From contig NW_027096023.1 of NCBI RefSeq assembly GCF_040115645.1, positions 868,001 to 932,000 of the forward strand: a stretch of 64,000 nucleotides of DNA. The letters are read 5' to 3'. This document shows positions 25,860 through 39,850 of this stretch, piece by piece. The DNA comes from Euwallacea fornicatus (taxonomy: Eukaryota > Arthropoda > Insecta > Coleoptera > Curculionidae). The notes below the pieces were generated by a model that had not been told where the DNA came from, did no database searches, and worked only from the letters and a program-made list of their open reading frames with translations. The translations under genes and the position numbers were made by a program. Positions within the stretch are counted from its first letter, which is position 1. Every line of letters begins with the position of its first letter.

Positions 25860-26034
25860 TCGACTTGCTCTTTAATATCACTTACACAGTTTAGTGGCAT
25901 GTTGTTGCGTTTTCGAGACAAAGAGTAATTTCTTTGCTCAAACTCACATATTTTGTGACTTTTCAAACTTTGAAAATTCATAACTTCGACAAATGATGTT
26001 CAAATTTCGTCAGCAATGGCTCAAATGAATAAGC
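25860..26034 (+). repeat. Single junction monomer between two blocks
   Basis: A class A monomer with GCTC, ATATCAC, GTTG and GACAAAGAG. This combination looks recombinant between the class seen at 21839 and the GACAAAGAG type. Confidence 0.7.
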
Positions 26035-27433
26035 TCGACTTGCTGTTTAATATAACTTACACAGTTTAGTGGCATGTTGTTGCGTTTTCGAGACAAAGAG
26101 TAATTTCTTTGCTCAAACTCACATATTTTGTGACATTTCAAACTTTGAAAATTCATAACTTCGACAAATGATGTTCAAATTTCGTCAGCAATGGCTCAAA
26201 TGAATAAGCTCGACTTGCTCTTTAATATCACTTACACAGTTTAGTGGCATGATGTTGCGTTTTCGAGATAAACAGTAATTTCTTTGCTCAAACTCACATA
26301 TTTTGTGACTTTTCAAACTTTGAAAATTCATAACTTCGACAAATGATGTTCAAATTTCGTCAGCAATGGCTCAAATGAATAAGCTCGACTTGCTCTTTAA
26401 TATCACTTACACATTTAGTGGGATATTGTTGCGTTTTCGAGACAAAGAGTAATTTCTTTGCTCAAACTCACATATTTTGTGACATTTCAAACTTTGAAAA
26501 TTCATAACTTCGACAAATGATGTTCAAATTTCGTCAGCAATGGCTCAAATGAATAAGCTCGACTTGCTCTTTAATATCACTTACACAGTTTAGTGGCATG
26601 ATGTTGCGTTTTCGAGATAAACAGTAATTTCTTTGCTCAAACTCACATATTTTGTGACTTTTCAAACTTTGAAAATTCATAACTTCGACAAATGATGTTC
26701 AAATTTCGTCAGCAATGGCTCAAATGAATAAGCTCGACTTGCTGTTTAATATAACTTACACAGTTTAGTGGCATGTTGTTGCGGTTTCGAGACAAAGAGT
26801 AATTTCTTTGCTCAAACTCACATATTTTGTGACTTTTCAAACTTTGAAAATTAATAACTTCGACAAATGATGTTCAAATTTCGTCAGCAATGGCTCAAAT
26901 GAATAAGCTCGACTTGCTCTTTAATATCACTTACACAGTTTAGTGGCATGATGTTGCGTTTTCGAGATAAACAGTAATTTCTTTGCTCAAACTCACATAT
27001 TTTGTGACTTTTCAAACTTTGAAAATTCATAACTTCGACAAATGATGTTCAAATTTCGTCAGCAATGGCTCAAATGAATAAGCTCGACTTGCTCTTTAAT
27101 ATCACTTACACAGTTTAGTGGCATGATGTTGCGTTTTCGAGATAAACAGTAATTTCTTTGCTCAAACTCACATATTTTGTGACTTTTCAAACTTTGAAAA
27201 TTCATAACTTCGACAAATGATGTTCAAATTTCGTCAGCAATGGCTCAAATGAATAAGCTCGACTTGCTGTTTAATATAACTTACACAGTTTAGTGGCATG
27301 TTGTTGCGTTTTCGAGATAAACAGTAATTTCTTTGCTCAAACTCACATATTTTGTGACTTTTCAAACTTTGAAAATTCATAACTTCGACAAATGATGTTC
27401 AAATTTCGTCAGCAATGGCTCAAATGAATAAGC
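26035..27433 (+). repeat. 8-monomer block, copy 2 (1399 bp)
   Basis: It matches 23589-24987 at 2446 bases (14 monomers). Order: GACAAAGAG/ACATTT, A', B, A', GCGGTTT/ATTAATA, A', A', A. Confidence 0.85.
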
Positions 27434-29182
27434 TCGACTTGCTCTTTAATATCACTTACACAGTTTAGTGGCATGATGTTGCGTTTTCGAGATAAACAGT
27501 AATTTCTTTGCTCAAACTCACATATTTTGTGACTTTTCAAACTTTGAAAATTCATAACTTCGACAAATGATGTTTCAATTTCGTCAGCAATGGCTCAAAT
27601 GAATAAGCTCGACTTGCTGTTTAATATAACTTACACAGTTTAGTGGCATGTTGTTGCGTTTTCGAGATAAACAGTAATTTCTTTGCTCAAACTCACATAT
27701 TTTGTGACTTTTCAAACTTTGAAAATTCATAACTTCGACAAATGATGTTTCAATTTCGTCAGCAATGGCTCAAATGAATAAGCTCGACTTGCTGTTTAAT
27801 ATAACTTACACAGTTTAGTGGCATGTTGTTGCGTTTTCGAGATAAACAGTAATTTCTTTGCTCAAACTCACATATTTTGTGACTTTTCAAACTTTGAAAA
27901 TTCATAACTTCGACAAATGATGTTTCAATTTCGTCAGCAATGGCTCAAATGAATAAGCTCGACTTGCTGTTTAATATAACTTACACAGTTTAGTGGCATG
28001 TTGTTGCGTTTTCGAGATAAACAGTAATTTCTTTGCTCAAACTCACATATTTTGTGACTTTTCAAACTTTGAAAATTCATAACTTCGACAAATAATGTTC
28101 AAATTTCGTCAGCAATGGCTCAAATGAATAAGCTCGACTTGCTGTTTAATATAACTTACACAGTTTAGTGGCATGTTGTTGCGTTTTCGAGATAAACAGT
28201 AATTTCTTTGCTCAAACTCACATATTTTGTGACATTTCAAACTTTGAAAATTCATAACTTCGACAAATGATGTTCAAATTTCGTCAGCAATGGCTCAAAT
28301 GAATAAGCTCGACTTGCTCTTTAATATCACTTACACATTTAGTGGGATATTGTTGCGTTTTCGAGACAAAGAGTAATTTCTTTGCTCAAACTCACATATT
28401 TTGTGACATTTCAAACTTTGAAAATTCATAACTTCGACAAATGATGTTCAAATTTCGTCAGCAATGGCTCAAATGAATAAGCTCGACTTGCTCTTTAATA
28501 TCACTTACACAGTTTAGTGGCATGATGTTGCGTTTTCGAGATAAACAGTAATTTCTTTGCTCAAACTCACATATTTTGTGACTTTTCAAACTTTGAAAAT
28601 TCATAACTTCGACAAATGATGTTCAAATTTCGTCAGCAATGGCTCAAATGAATAAGCTCGACTTGCTCTTTAATATCACTTACACAGTTTAGTGGCATGA
28701 TGTTGCGTTTTCGAGATAAACAGTAATTTCTTTGCTCAAACTCACATATTTTGTGACTTTTCAAACTTTGAAAATTCATAACTTCGACAAATGATGTTCA
28801 AATTTCGTCAGCAATGGCTCAAATGAATAAGCTCGACTTGCTGTTTAATATAACTTACACAGTTTAGTGGCATGTTGTTGCGTTTTCGAGATAAACAGTA
28901 ATTTCTTTGCTCAAACTCACATATTTTGTGACTTTTCAAACTTTGAAAATTCATAACTTCGACAAATGATGTTTCAATTTCGTCAGCAATGGCTCAAATG
29001 AATAAGCTCGACTTGCTGTTTAATATAACTTACACAGTTTAGTGGCATGTTGTTGCGGTTTCGAGACAAAGAGTAATTTCTTTGCTCAAACTCACATATT
29101 TTGTGACTTTTCAAACTTTGAAAATTCATAACTTCGACAAATGATGTTCAAATTTCGTCAGCAATGGCTCAAATGAATAAGC
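27434..29182 (+). repeat. 10 monomers, one class B
   Basis: Starts with an A' monomer carrying TGTTTCAA, then several near-identical class A monomers with TGTTTCAA, one with GACAAATAATG (28090), a class B at 28309, two A' copies and a GCGGTTT copy near 29055. Confidence 0.78.
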
Positions 29183-30581
29183 TCGACTTGCTGTTTAATA
29201 TAACTTACACAGTTTAGTGGCATGTTGTTGCGTTTTCGAGACAAAGAGTAATTTCTTTGCTCAAACTCACATATTTTGTGACATTTCAAACTTTGAAAAT
29301 TCATAACTTCGACAAATGATGTTCAAATTTCGTCAGCAATGGCTCAAATGAATAAGCTCGACTTGCTCTTTAATATCACTTACACAGTTTAGTGGCATGA
29401 TGTTGCGTTTTCGAGATAAACAGTAATTTCTTTGCTCAAACTCACATATTTTGTGACTTTTCAAACTTTGAAAATTCATAACTTCGACAAATGATGTTCA
29501 AATTTCGTCAGCAATGGCTCAAATGAATAAGCTCGACTTGCTCTTTAATATCACTTACACATTTAGTGGGATATTGTTGCGTTTTCGAGACAAAGAGTAA
29601 TTTCTTTGCTCAAACTCACATATTTTGTGACATTTCAAACTTTGAAAATTCATAACTTCGACAAATGATGTTCAAATTTCGTCAGCAATGGCTCAAATGA
29701 ATAAGCTCGACTTGCTCTTTAATATCACTTACACAGTTTAGTGGCATGATGTTGCGTTTTCGAGATAAACAGTAATTTCTTTGCTCAAACTCACATATTT
29801 TGTGACTTTTCAAACTTTGAAAATTCATAACTTCGACAAATGATGTTCAAATTTCGTCAGCAATGGCTCAAATGAATAAGCTCGACTTGCTGTTTAATAT
29901 AACTTACACAGTTTAGTGGCATGTTGTTGCGGTTTCGAGACAAAGAGTAATTTCTTTGCTCAAACTCACATATTTTGTGACTTTTCAAACTTTGAAAATT
30001 AATAACTTCGACAAATGATGTTCAAATTTCGTCAGCAATGGCTCAAATGAATAAGCTCGACTTGCTCTTTAATATCACTTACACAGTTTAGTGGCATGAT
30101 GTTGCGTTTTCGAGATAAACAGTAATTTCTTTGCTCAAACTCACATATTTTGTGACTTTTCAAACTTTGAAAATTCATAACTTCGACAAATGATGTTCAA
30201 ATTTCGTCAGCAATGGCTCAAATGAATAAGCTCGACTTGCTCTTTAATATCACTTACACAGTTTAGTGGCATGATGTTGCGTTTTCGAGATAAACAGTAA
30301 TTTCTTTGCTCAAACTCACATATTTTGTGACTTTTCAAACTTTGAAAATTCATAACTTCGACAAATGATGTTCAAATTTCGTCAGCAATGGCTCAAATGA
30401 ATAAGCTCGACTTGCTGTTTAATATAACTTACACAGTTTAGTGGCATGTTGTTGCGTTTTCGAGATAAACAGTAATTTCTTTGCTCAAACTCACATATTT
30501 TGTGACTTTTCAAACTTTGAAAATTCATAACTTCGACAAATGATGTTTCAATTTCGTCAGCAATGGCTCAAATGAATAAGC
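29183..30581 (+). repeat. 8-monomer block, copy 3 (1399 bp)
   Basis: Third copy of the block at 23589 and 26035, 3148 bases after copy 2. The last monomer (30407) has TGTTTCAA instead of TGTTCAAA. Confidence 0.84.
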
Positions 30582-33500
30582 TCGACTTGCTGTTTAATAT
30601 AACTTACACAGTTTAGTGGCATGTTGTTGCGTTTTCGAGATAAACAGTAATTTCTTTGCTCAAACTCACATATTTTGTGACTTTTCAAACTTTGAAAATT
30701 CATAACTTCGACAAATAATGTTCAAATTTCGTCAGCAATGGCTCAAATGAATAAGCTCGACTTGCTGTTTAATATAACTTACACAGTTTAGTGGCATGTT
30801 GTTGCGTTTTCGAGATAAACAGTAATTTCTTTGCTCAAACTCACATATTTTGTGACTTTTCAAACTTTGAAAATTCATAACTTCGACAAATGATGTTCAA
30901 ATTTCGTCAGCAATGGCTCAAATGAATAAGCTCGACTTGCTGTTTAATATAACTTACACAGTTTAGTGGCATGTTGTTGCGTTTTCGAGACAAAGAGTAA
31001 TTTCTTTGCTCAAACTCACATATTTTGTGACTTTTCAAACTTTGAAAATTCATAACTTCGACAAATGATGTTTCAATTTCGTCAGCAATGGCTCAAATGA
31101 GTAAGCTCGACTTGCTGTTTAATATAACTTACACAGTTTAGTGGCATGTTGTTGCGTTTTCGAGATAAACAGTAATTTCTTTGCTCAAACTCACATATTT
31201 TGTGACTTTTCAAACTTTGAAAATTCATAACTTCGACAAATGATGTTTCAATTTCGTCAGCAATGGCTCAAATGAATAAGCTCGACTTGCTGTTTAATAT
31301 AACTTACACAGTTTAGTGGCATGTTGTTGCGTTTTCGAGATAAACAGTAATTTCTTTGCTCAAACTCACATATTTTGTGACTTTTCAAACTTTGAAAATT
31401 CATAACTTCGACAAATAATGTTCAAATTTCGTCAGCAATGGCTCAAATGAATAAGCTCGACTTGCTGTTTAATATAACTTACACAGTTTAGTGGCATGTT
31501 GTTGCGTTTTCGAGATAAACAGTAATTTCTTTGCTCAAACTCACATATTTTGTGACATTTCAAACTTTGAAAATTCATAACTTCGACAAATGATGTTCAA
31601 ATTTCGTCAGCAATGGCTCAAATGAATAAGCTCGACTTGCTCTTTAATATCACTTACACATTTAGTGGGATATTGTTGCGTTTTCGAGACAAAGAGTAAT
31701 TTCTTTGCTCAAACTCACATATTTTGTGACATTTCAAACTTTGAAAATTCATAACTTCGACAAATGATGTTCAAATTTCGTCAGCAATGGCTCAAATGAA
31801 TAAGCTCGACTTGCTCTTTAATATCACTTACACAGTTTAGTGGCATGATGTTGCGTTTTCGAGATAAACAGTAATTTCTTTGCTCAAACTCACATATTTT
31901 GTGACTTTTCAAACTTTGAAAATTCATAACTTCGACAAATGATGTTCAAATTTCGTCAGCAATGGCTCAAATGAATAAGCTCGACTTGCTGTTTAATATA
32001 ACTTACACAGTTTAGTGGCATGTTGTTGCGTTTTCGAGATAAACAGTAATTTCTTTGCTCAAACTCACATATTTTGTGACTTTTCAAACTTTGAAAATTC
32101 ATAACTTCGACAAATGATGTTCAAATTTCGTCAGCAATGGCTCAAATGAATAAGCTCGACTTGCTGTTTAATATAACTTACACAGTTTAGTGGCATGTTG
32201 TTGCGTTTTCGAGATAAACAGTAATTTCTTTGCTCAAACTCACATATTTTGTGACTTTTCAAACTTTGAAAATTCATAACTTCGACAAATGATGTTTCAA
32301 TTTCGTCAGCAATGGCTCAAATGAATAAGCTCGACTTGCTGTTTAATATAACTTACACAGTTTAGTGGCATGTTGTTGCGGTTTCGAGACAAAGAGTAAT
32401 TTCTTTGCTCAAACTCACATATTTTGTGACATTTCAAACTTTGAAAATTCATAACTTCGACAAATGATGTTCAAATTTCGTCAGCAATGGCTCAAATGAA
32501 TAAGCTCGACTTGCTCTTTAATATCACTTACACAGTTTAGTGGCATGATGTTGCGTTTTCGAGATAAACAGTAATTTCTTTGCTCAAACTCACATATTTT
32601 GTGACTTTTCAAACTTTGAAAATTCATAACTTCGACAAATGATGTTCAAATTTCGTCAGCAATGGCTCAAATGAATAAGCTCGACTTGCTGTTTAATATA
32701 ACTTACACAGTTTAGTGGCATGTTGTTGCGTTTTCGAGATAAACAGTAATTTCTTTGCTCAAACTCACATATTTTGTGACTTTTCAAACTTTGAAAATTC
32801 ATAACTTCGACAAATGATGTTTCAATTTCGTCAGCAATGGCTCAAATGAATAAGCTCGACTTGCTGTTTAATATAACTTACACAGTTTAGTGGCATGTTG
32901 TTGCGGTTTCGAGACAAAGAGTAATTTCTTTGCTCAAACTCACATATTTTGTGACATTTCAAACTTTGAAAATTCATAACTTCGACAAATGATGTTCAAA
33001 TTTCGTCAGCAATGGCTCAAATGAATAAGCTCGACTTGCTCTTTAATATCACTTACACAGTTTAGTGGCATGATGTTGCGTTTTCGAGATAAACAGTAAT
33101 TTCTTTGCTCAAACTCACATATTTTGTGACTTTTCAAACTTTGAAAATTCATAACTTCGACAAATGATGTTCAAATTTCGTCAGCAATGGCTCAAATGAA
33201 TAAGCTCGACTTGCTCTTTAATATCACTTACACAGTTTAGTGGCATGATGTTGCGTTTTCGAGATAAACAGTAATTTCTTTGCTCAAACTCACATATTTT
33301 GTGACTTTTCAAACTTTGAAAATTCATAACTTCGACAAATGATGTTCAAATTTCGTCAGCAATGGCTCAAATGAATAAGCTCGACTTGCTGTTTAATATA
33401 ACTTACACAGTTTAGTGGCATGTTGTTGCGTTTTCGAGATAAACAGTAATTTCTTTGCTCAAACTCACATATTTTGTGACATTTCAAACTTTGAAAATTC

Positions 33501-34430
33501 ATAACTTCGACAAATGATGTTCAAATTTCGTCAGCAATGGCTCAAATGAATAAGCTCGACTTGCTCTTTAATATCACTTACACAGTTTAGTGGCATGATG
33601 TTGCGTTTTCGAGATAAACAGTAATTTCTTTGCTCAAACTCACATATTTTGTGACTTTTCAAACTTTGAAAATTCATAACTTCGACAAATGATGTTCAAA
33701 TTTCGTCAGCAATGGCTCAAATGAATAAGCTCGACTTGCTGTTTAATATAACTTACACAGTTTAGTGGCATGTTGTTGCGGTTTCGAGACAAAGAGTAAT
33801 TTCTTTGCTCAAACTCACATATTTTGTGACTTTTCAAACTTTGAAAATTAATAACTTCGACAAATGATGTTCAAATTTCGTCAGCAATGGCTCAAATGAA
33901 TAAGCTCGACTTGCTCTTTAATATCACTTACACAGTTTAGTGGCATGATGTTGCGTTTTCGAGATAAACAGTAATTTCTTTGCTCAAACTCACATATTTT
34001 GTGACTTTTCAAACTTTGAAAATTCATAACTTCGACAAATGATGTTCAAATTTCGTCAGCAATGGCTCAAATGAATAAGCTCGACTTGCTCTTTAATATC
34101 ACTTACACAGTTTAGTGGCATGATGTTGCGTTTTCGAGATAAACAGTAATTTCTTTGCTCAAACTCACATATTTTGTGACTTTTCAAACTTTGAAAATTC
34201 ATAACTTCGACAAATGATGTTCAAATTTCGTCAGCAATGGCTCAAATGAATAAGCTCGACTTGCTGTTTAATATAACTTACACAGTTTAGTGGCATGTTG
34301 TTGCGTTTTCGAGATAAACAGTAATTTCTTTGCTCAAACTCACATATTTTGTGACTTTTCAAACTTTGAAAATTCATAACTTCGACAAATGATGTTTCAA
34401 TTTCGTCAGCAATGGCTCAAATGAATAAGC
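30582..34430 (+). repeat. 22 monomers, one class B
   Basis: Mainly class A with GATAAACAG. GACAAATAATG occurs at 30713 and 31413, the only B at 31632, and GCGGTTT copies near 32378, 32905 and 33780. A private GAGTAAGC occurs near 31098. Monomers 33547-34430 repeat part of the 8-monomer block order (A', GCGGTTT/ATTAATA, A', A', A). Confidence 0.78.
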
Positions 34431-35829
34431 TCGACTTGCTGTTTAATATAACTTACACAGTTTAGTGGCATGTTGTTGCGTTTTCGAGATAAACAGTAAT
34501 TTCTTTGCTCAAACTCACATATTTTGTGACTTTTCAAACTTTGAAAATTCATAACTTCGACAAATGATGTTCAAATTTCGTCAGCAATGGCTCAAATGAA
34601 TAAGCTCGACTTGCTGTTTAATATAACTTACACAGTTTAGTGGCATGTTGTTGCGTTTTCGAGACAAAGAGTAATTTCTTTGCTCAAACTCACATATTTT
34701 GTGACTTTTCAAACTTTGAAAATTCATAACTTCGACAAATGATGTTCAAATTTCGTCAGCAATGGCTCAAATGAATAAGCTCGACTTGCTGTTTAATATA
34801 ACTTACACAGTTTAGTGGCATGTTGTTGCGTTTTCGAGATAAACAGTAATTTCTTTGCTCAAACTCACATATTTTGTGACTTTTCAAACTTTGAAAATTC
34901 ATAACTTCGACAAATAATGTTCAAATTTCGTCAGCAATGGCTCAAATGAATAAGCTCGACTTGCTGTTTAATATAACTTACACAGTTTAGTGGCATGTTG
35001 TTGCGTTTTCGAGATAAACAGTAATTTCTTTGCTCAAACTCACATATTTTGTGACTTTTCAAACTTTGAAAATTCATAACTTCGACAAATGATGTTCAAA
35101 TTTCGTCAGCAATGGCTCAAATGAATAAGCTCGACTTGCTCTTTAATATCACTTACACAGTTTAGTGGCATGATGTTGCGTTTTCGAGATAAACAGTAAT
35201 TTCTTTGCTCAAACTCACATATTTTGTGACTTTTCAAACTTTGAAAATTCATAACTTCGACAAATGATGTTCAAATTTCGTCAGCAATGGCTCAAATGAA
35301 TAAGCTCGACTTGCTCTTTAATATCACTTACACATTTAGTGGGATATTGTTGCGTTTTCGAGACAAAGAGTAATTTCTTTGCTCAAACTCACATATTTTG
35401 TGACATTTCAAACTTTGAAAATTCATAACTTCGACAAATGATGTTCAAATTTCGTCAGCAATGGCTCAAATGAATAAGCTCGACTTGCTCTTTAATATCA
35501 CTTACACAGTTTAGTGGCATGATGTTGCGTTTTCGAGATAAACAGTAATTTCTTTGCTCAAACTCACATATTTTGTGACTTTTCAAACTTTGAAAATTCA
35601 TAACTTCGACAAATGATGTTCAAATTTCGTCAGCAATGGCTCAAATGAATAAGCTCGACTTGCTGTTTAATATAACTTACACAGTTTAGTGGCATGTTGT
35701 TGCGGTTTCGAGACAAAGAGTAATTTCTTTGCTCAAACTCACATATTTTGTGACTTTTCAAACTTTGAAAATTCATAACTTCGACAAATGATGTTCAAAT
35801 TTCGTCAGCAATGGCTCAAATGAATAAGC
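34431..35829 (+). repeat. 8-monomer block II, copy 1 (1399 bp)
   Basis: It matches 37054-38452 at 2623 bases. Order: A, GACAAAGAG, GACAAATAATG, A, A', B, A', GCGGTTT with ATTCATA. The monomers outside differ on both sides. Confidence 0.84.
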
Positions 35830-37053
35830 TCGACTTGCTCTTTAATATCACTTACACATTTAGTGGGATATTGTTGCGTTTTCGAGACAAAGAGTAATTT
35901 CTTTGCTCAAACTCACATATTTTGTGACATTTCAAACTTTGAAAATTCATAACTTCGACAAATGATGTTCAAATTTCGTCAGCAATGGCTCAAATGAATA
36001 AGCTCGACTTGCTCTTTAATATCACTTACACAGTTTAGTGGCATGATGTTGCGTTTTCGAGATAAACAGTAATTTCTTTGCTCAAACTCACATATTTTGT
36101 GACTTTTCAAACTTTGAAAATTCATAACTTCGACAAATGATGTTCAAATTTCGTCAGCAATGGCTCAAATGAATAAGCTCGACTTGCTGTTTAATATAAC
36201 TTACACAGTTTAGTGGCATGTTGTTGCGGTTTCGAGACAAAGAGTAATTTCTTTGCTCAAACTCACATATTTTGTGACTTTTCAAACTTTGAAAATTAAT
36301 AACTTCGACAAATGATGTTCAAATTTCGTCAGCAATGGCTCAAATGAATAAGCTCGACTTGCTCTTTAATATCACTTACACAGTTTAGTGGCATGATGTT
36401 GCGTTTTCGAGATAAACAGTAATTTCTTTGCTCAAACTCACATATTTTGTGACTTTTCAAACTTTGAAAATTCATAACTTCGACAAATGATGTTCAAATT
36501 TCGTCAGCAATGGCTCAAATGAATAAGCTCGACTTGCTCTTTAATATCACTTACACAGTTTAGTGGCATGATGTTGCGTTTTCGAGATAAACAGTAATTT
36601 CTTTGCTCAAACTCACATATTTTGTGACTTTTCAAACTTTGAAAATTCATAACTTCGACAAATGATGTTCAAATTTCGTCAGCAATGGCTCAAATGAATA
36701 AGCTCGACTTGCTGTTTAATATAACTTACACAGTTTAGTGGCATGTTGTTGCGTTTTCGAGATAAACAGTAATTTCTTTGCTCAAACTCACATATTTTGT
36801 GACTTTTCAAACTTTGAAAATTCATAACTTCGACAAATGATGTTTCAATTTCGTCAGCAATGGCTCAAATGAATAAGCTCGACTTGCTGTTTAATATAAC
36901 TTACACAGTTTAGTGGCATGTTGTTGCGTTTTCGAGATAAACAGTAATTTCTTTGCTCAAACTCACATATTTTGTGACTTTTCAAACTTTGAAAATTCAT
37001 AACTTCGACAAATAATGTTCAAATTTCGTCAGCAATGGCTCAAATGAATAAGC
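35830..37053 (+). repeat. 7-monomer segment containing the recurrent B core
   Basis: Order: B, A', GCGGTTT/ATTAATA, A', A', A with TGTTTCAA, then A with GACAAATAATG. The same seven-monomer series occurs at 29533-30756, so an internal part of one block was copied next to another block type. Confidence 0.8.
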
Positions 37054-38452
37054 TCGACTTGCTGTTTAATATAACTTACACAGTTTAGTGGCATGTTGTT
37101 GCGTTTTCGAGATAAACAGTAATTTCTTTGCTCAAACTCACATATTTTGTGACTTTTCAAACTTTGAAAATTCATAACTTCGACAAATGATGTTCAAATT
37201 TCGTCAGCAATGGCTCAAATGAATAAGCTCGACTTGCTGTTTAATATAACTTACACAGTTTAGTGGCATGTTGTTGCGTTTTCGAGACAAAGAGTAATTT
37301 CTTTGCTCAAACTCACATATTTTGTGACTTTTCAAACTTTGAAAATTCATAACTTCGACAAATGATGTTCAAATTTCGTCAGCAATGGCTCAAATGAATA
37401 AGCTCGACTTGCTGTTTAATATAACTTACACAGTTTAGTGGCATGTTGTTGCGTTTTCGAGATAAACAGTAATTTCTTTGCTCAAACTCACATATTTTGT
37501 GACTTTTCAAACTTTGAAAATTCATAACTTCGACAAATAATGTTCAAATTTCGTCAGCAATGGCTCAAATGAATAAGCTCGACTTGCTGTTTAATATAAC
37601 TTACACAGTTTAGTGGCATGTTGTTGCGTTTTCGAGATAAACAGTAATTTCTTTGCTCAAACTCACATATTTTGTGACTTTTCAAACTTTGAAAATTCAT
37701 AACTTCGACAAATGATGTTCAAATTTCGTCAGCAATGGCTCAAATGAATAAGCTCGACTTGCTCTTTAATATCACTTACACAGTTTAGTGGCATGATGTT
37801 GCGTTTTCGAGATAAACAGTAATTTCTTTGCTCAAACTCACATATTTTGTGACTTTTCAAACTTTGAAAATTCATAACTTCGACAAATGATGTTCAAATT
37901 TCGTCAGCAATGGCTCAAATGAATAAGCTCGACTTGCTCTTTAATATCACTTACACATTTAGTGGGATATTGTTGCGTTTTCGAGACAAAGAGTAATTTC
38001 TTTGCTCAAACTCACATATTTTGTGACATTTCAAACTTTGAAAATTCATAACTTCGACAAATGATGTTCAAATTTCGTCAGCAATGGCTCAAATGAATAA
38101 GCTCGACTTGCTCTTTAATATCACTTACACAGTTTAGTGGCATGATGTTGCGTTTTCGAGATAAACAGTAATTTCTTTGCTCAAACTCACATATTTTGTG
38201 ACTTTTCAAACTTTGAAAATTCATAACTTCGACAAATGATGTTCAAATTTCGTCAGCAATGGCTCAAATGAATAAGCTCGACTTGCTGTTTAATATAACT
38301 TACACAGTTTAGTGGCATGTTGTTGCGGTTTCGAGACAAAGAGTAATTTCTTTGCTCAAACTCACATATTTTGTGACTTTTCAAACTTTGAAAATTCATA
38401 ACTTCGACAAATGATGTTCAAATTTCGTCAGCAATGGCTCAAATGAATAAGC
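37054..38452 (+). repeat. 8-monomer block II, copy 2 (1399 bp)
   Basis: Second copy of 34431-35829. Its last monomer (38278, GCGGTTT/ATTCATA) is followed by a GCGGTTT/ATTAATA monomer, where copy 1 is followed by class B. Confidence 0.84.
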
Positions 38453-39152
38453 TCGACTTGCTGTTTAATATAACTTACACAGTTTAGTGGCATGTTGTTG
38501 CGGTTTCGAGACAAAGAGTAATTTCTTTGCTCAAACTCACATATTTTGTGACTTTTCAAACTTTGAAAATTAATAACTTCGACAAATGATGTTCAAATTT
38601 CGTCAGCAATGGCTCAAATGAATAAGCTCGACTTGCTGTTTAATATAACTTACACAGTTTAGTGGCATGTTGTTGCGTTTTCGAGATAAACAGTAATTTC
38701 TTTGCTCAAACTCACATATTTTGTGACTTTTCAAACTTTGAAAATTCATAACTTCGACAAATGATGTTTCAATTTCGTCAGCAATGGCTCAAATGAATAA
38801 GCTCGACTTGCTGTTTAATATAACTTACACAGTTTAGTGGCATGTTGTTGCGTTTTCGAGATAAACAGTAATTTCTTTGCTCAAACTCACATATTTTGTG
38901 ACTTTTCAAACTTTGAAAATTCATAACTTCGACAAATAATGTTCAAATTTCGTCAGCAATGGCTCAAATGAATAAGCTCGACTTGCTGTTTAATATAACT
39001 TACACAGTTTAGTGGCATGTTGTTGCGTTTTCGAGACAAAGAGTAATTTCTTTGCTCAAACTCACATATTTTGTGACATTTCAAACTTTGAAAATTCATA
39101 ACTTCGACAAATAATGTTCAAATTTCGTCAGCAATGGCTCAAATGAATAAGC
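38103..39152 (+). repeat. 6-monomer block, copy 1 (1050 bp)
   Basis: It matches 39851-40900 at 1748 bases (10 monomers). Order: A', GCGGTTT/ATTCATA, GCGGTTT/ATTAATA, A with TGTTTCAA, A with GACAAATAATG, GACAAAGAG/ACATTT. It overlaps the end of 8-monomer block II. Confidence 0.83.
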
Positions 39153-39850
39153 TCGACTTGCTGTTTAATATAACTTACACAGTTTAGTGGCATGTTGTTG
39201 CGTTTTCGAGACAAAGAGTAATTTCTTTGCTCAAACTCACATATTTTGTGACATTTCAAACTTTGAAAATTCATAACTTCGACAAATGATGTTCAAATTT
39301 CGTCAGCAATGGCTCAAATGAATAAGCTCGACTTGCTGTTTAATATAACTTACACAGTTTAGTGGCATGTTGTTGCGTTTTCGAGACAAAGAGTAATTTC
39401 TTTGCTCAAACTCACATATTTTGTGACTTTTCAAACTTTGAAAATTCATAACTTCGACAAATGATGTTCAAATTTCGTCAGCAATGGCTCAAATGAATAA
39501 GCTCGACTTGCTCTTTAATATCACTTACACATTTAGTGGGATATTGTTGCGTTTTCGAGACAAAGAGTAATTTCTTTGCTCAAACTCACATATTTTGTGA
39601 CATTTCAAACTTTGAAAATTCATAACTTCGACAAATGATGTTCAAATTTCGTCAGCAATGGCTCAAATGAATAAGCTCGACTTGCTGTTTAATATAACTT
39701 ACACATTTAGTGGGATATTGTTGCGTTTTCGAGACAAAGAGTAATTTCTTTGCTCAAACTCACATATTTTGTGACATTTCAAACTTTGAAAATTCATAAC
39801 TTCGACAAATGATGTTCAAATTTCGTCAGCAATGGCTCAAATGAATAAGC
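39153..39850 (+). repeat. 4-monomer spacer, two class B
   Basis: Two GACAAAGAG class A monomers followed by two class B monomers (39503 and 39677). It separates the two copies of the 6-monomer block. Confidence 0.78.

Noticed and set aside
28090..30713. A 15-monomer HOR of 2623 bp suggested by two GACAAATAATG monomers
   Set aside because: The monomers between do not match at this offset (class B and A' positions disagree). Only the separate pair at 34431 and 37054 supports 2623 bases.
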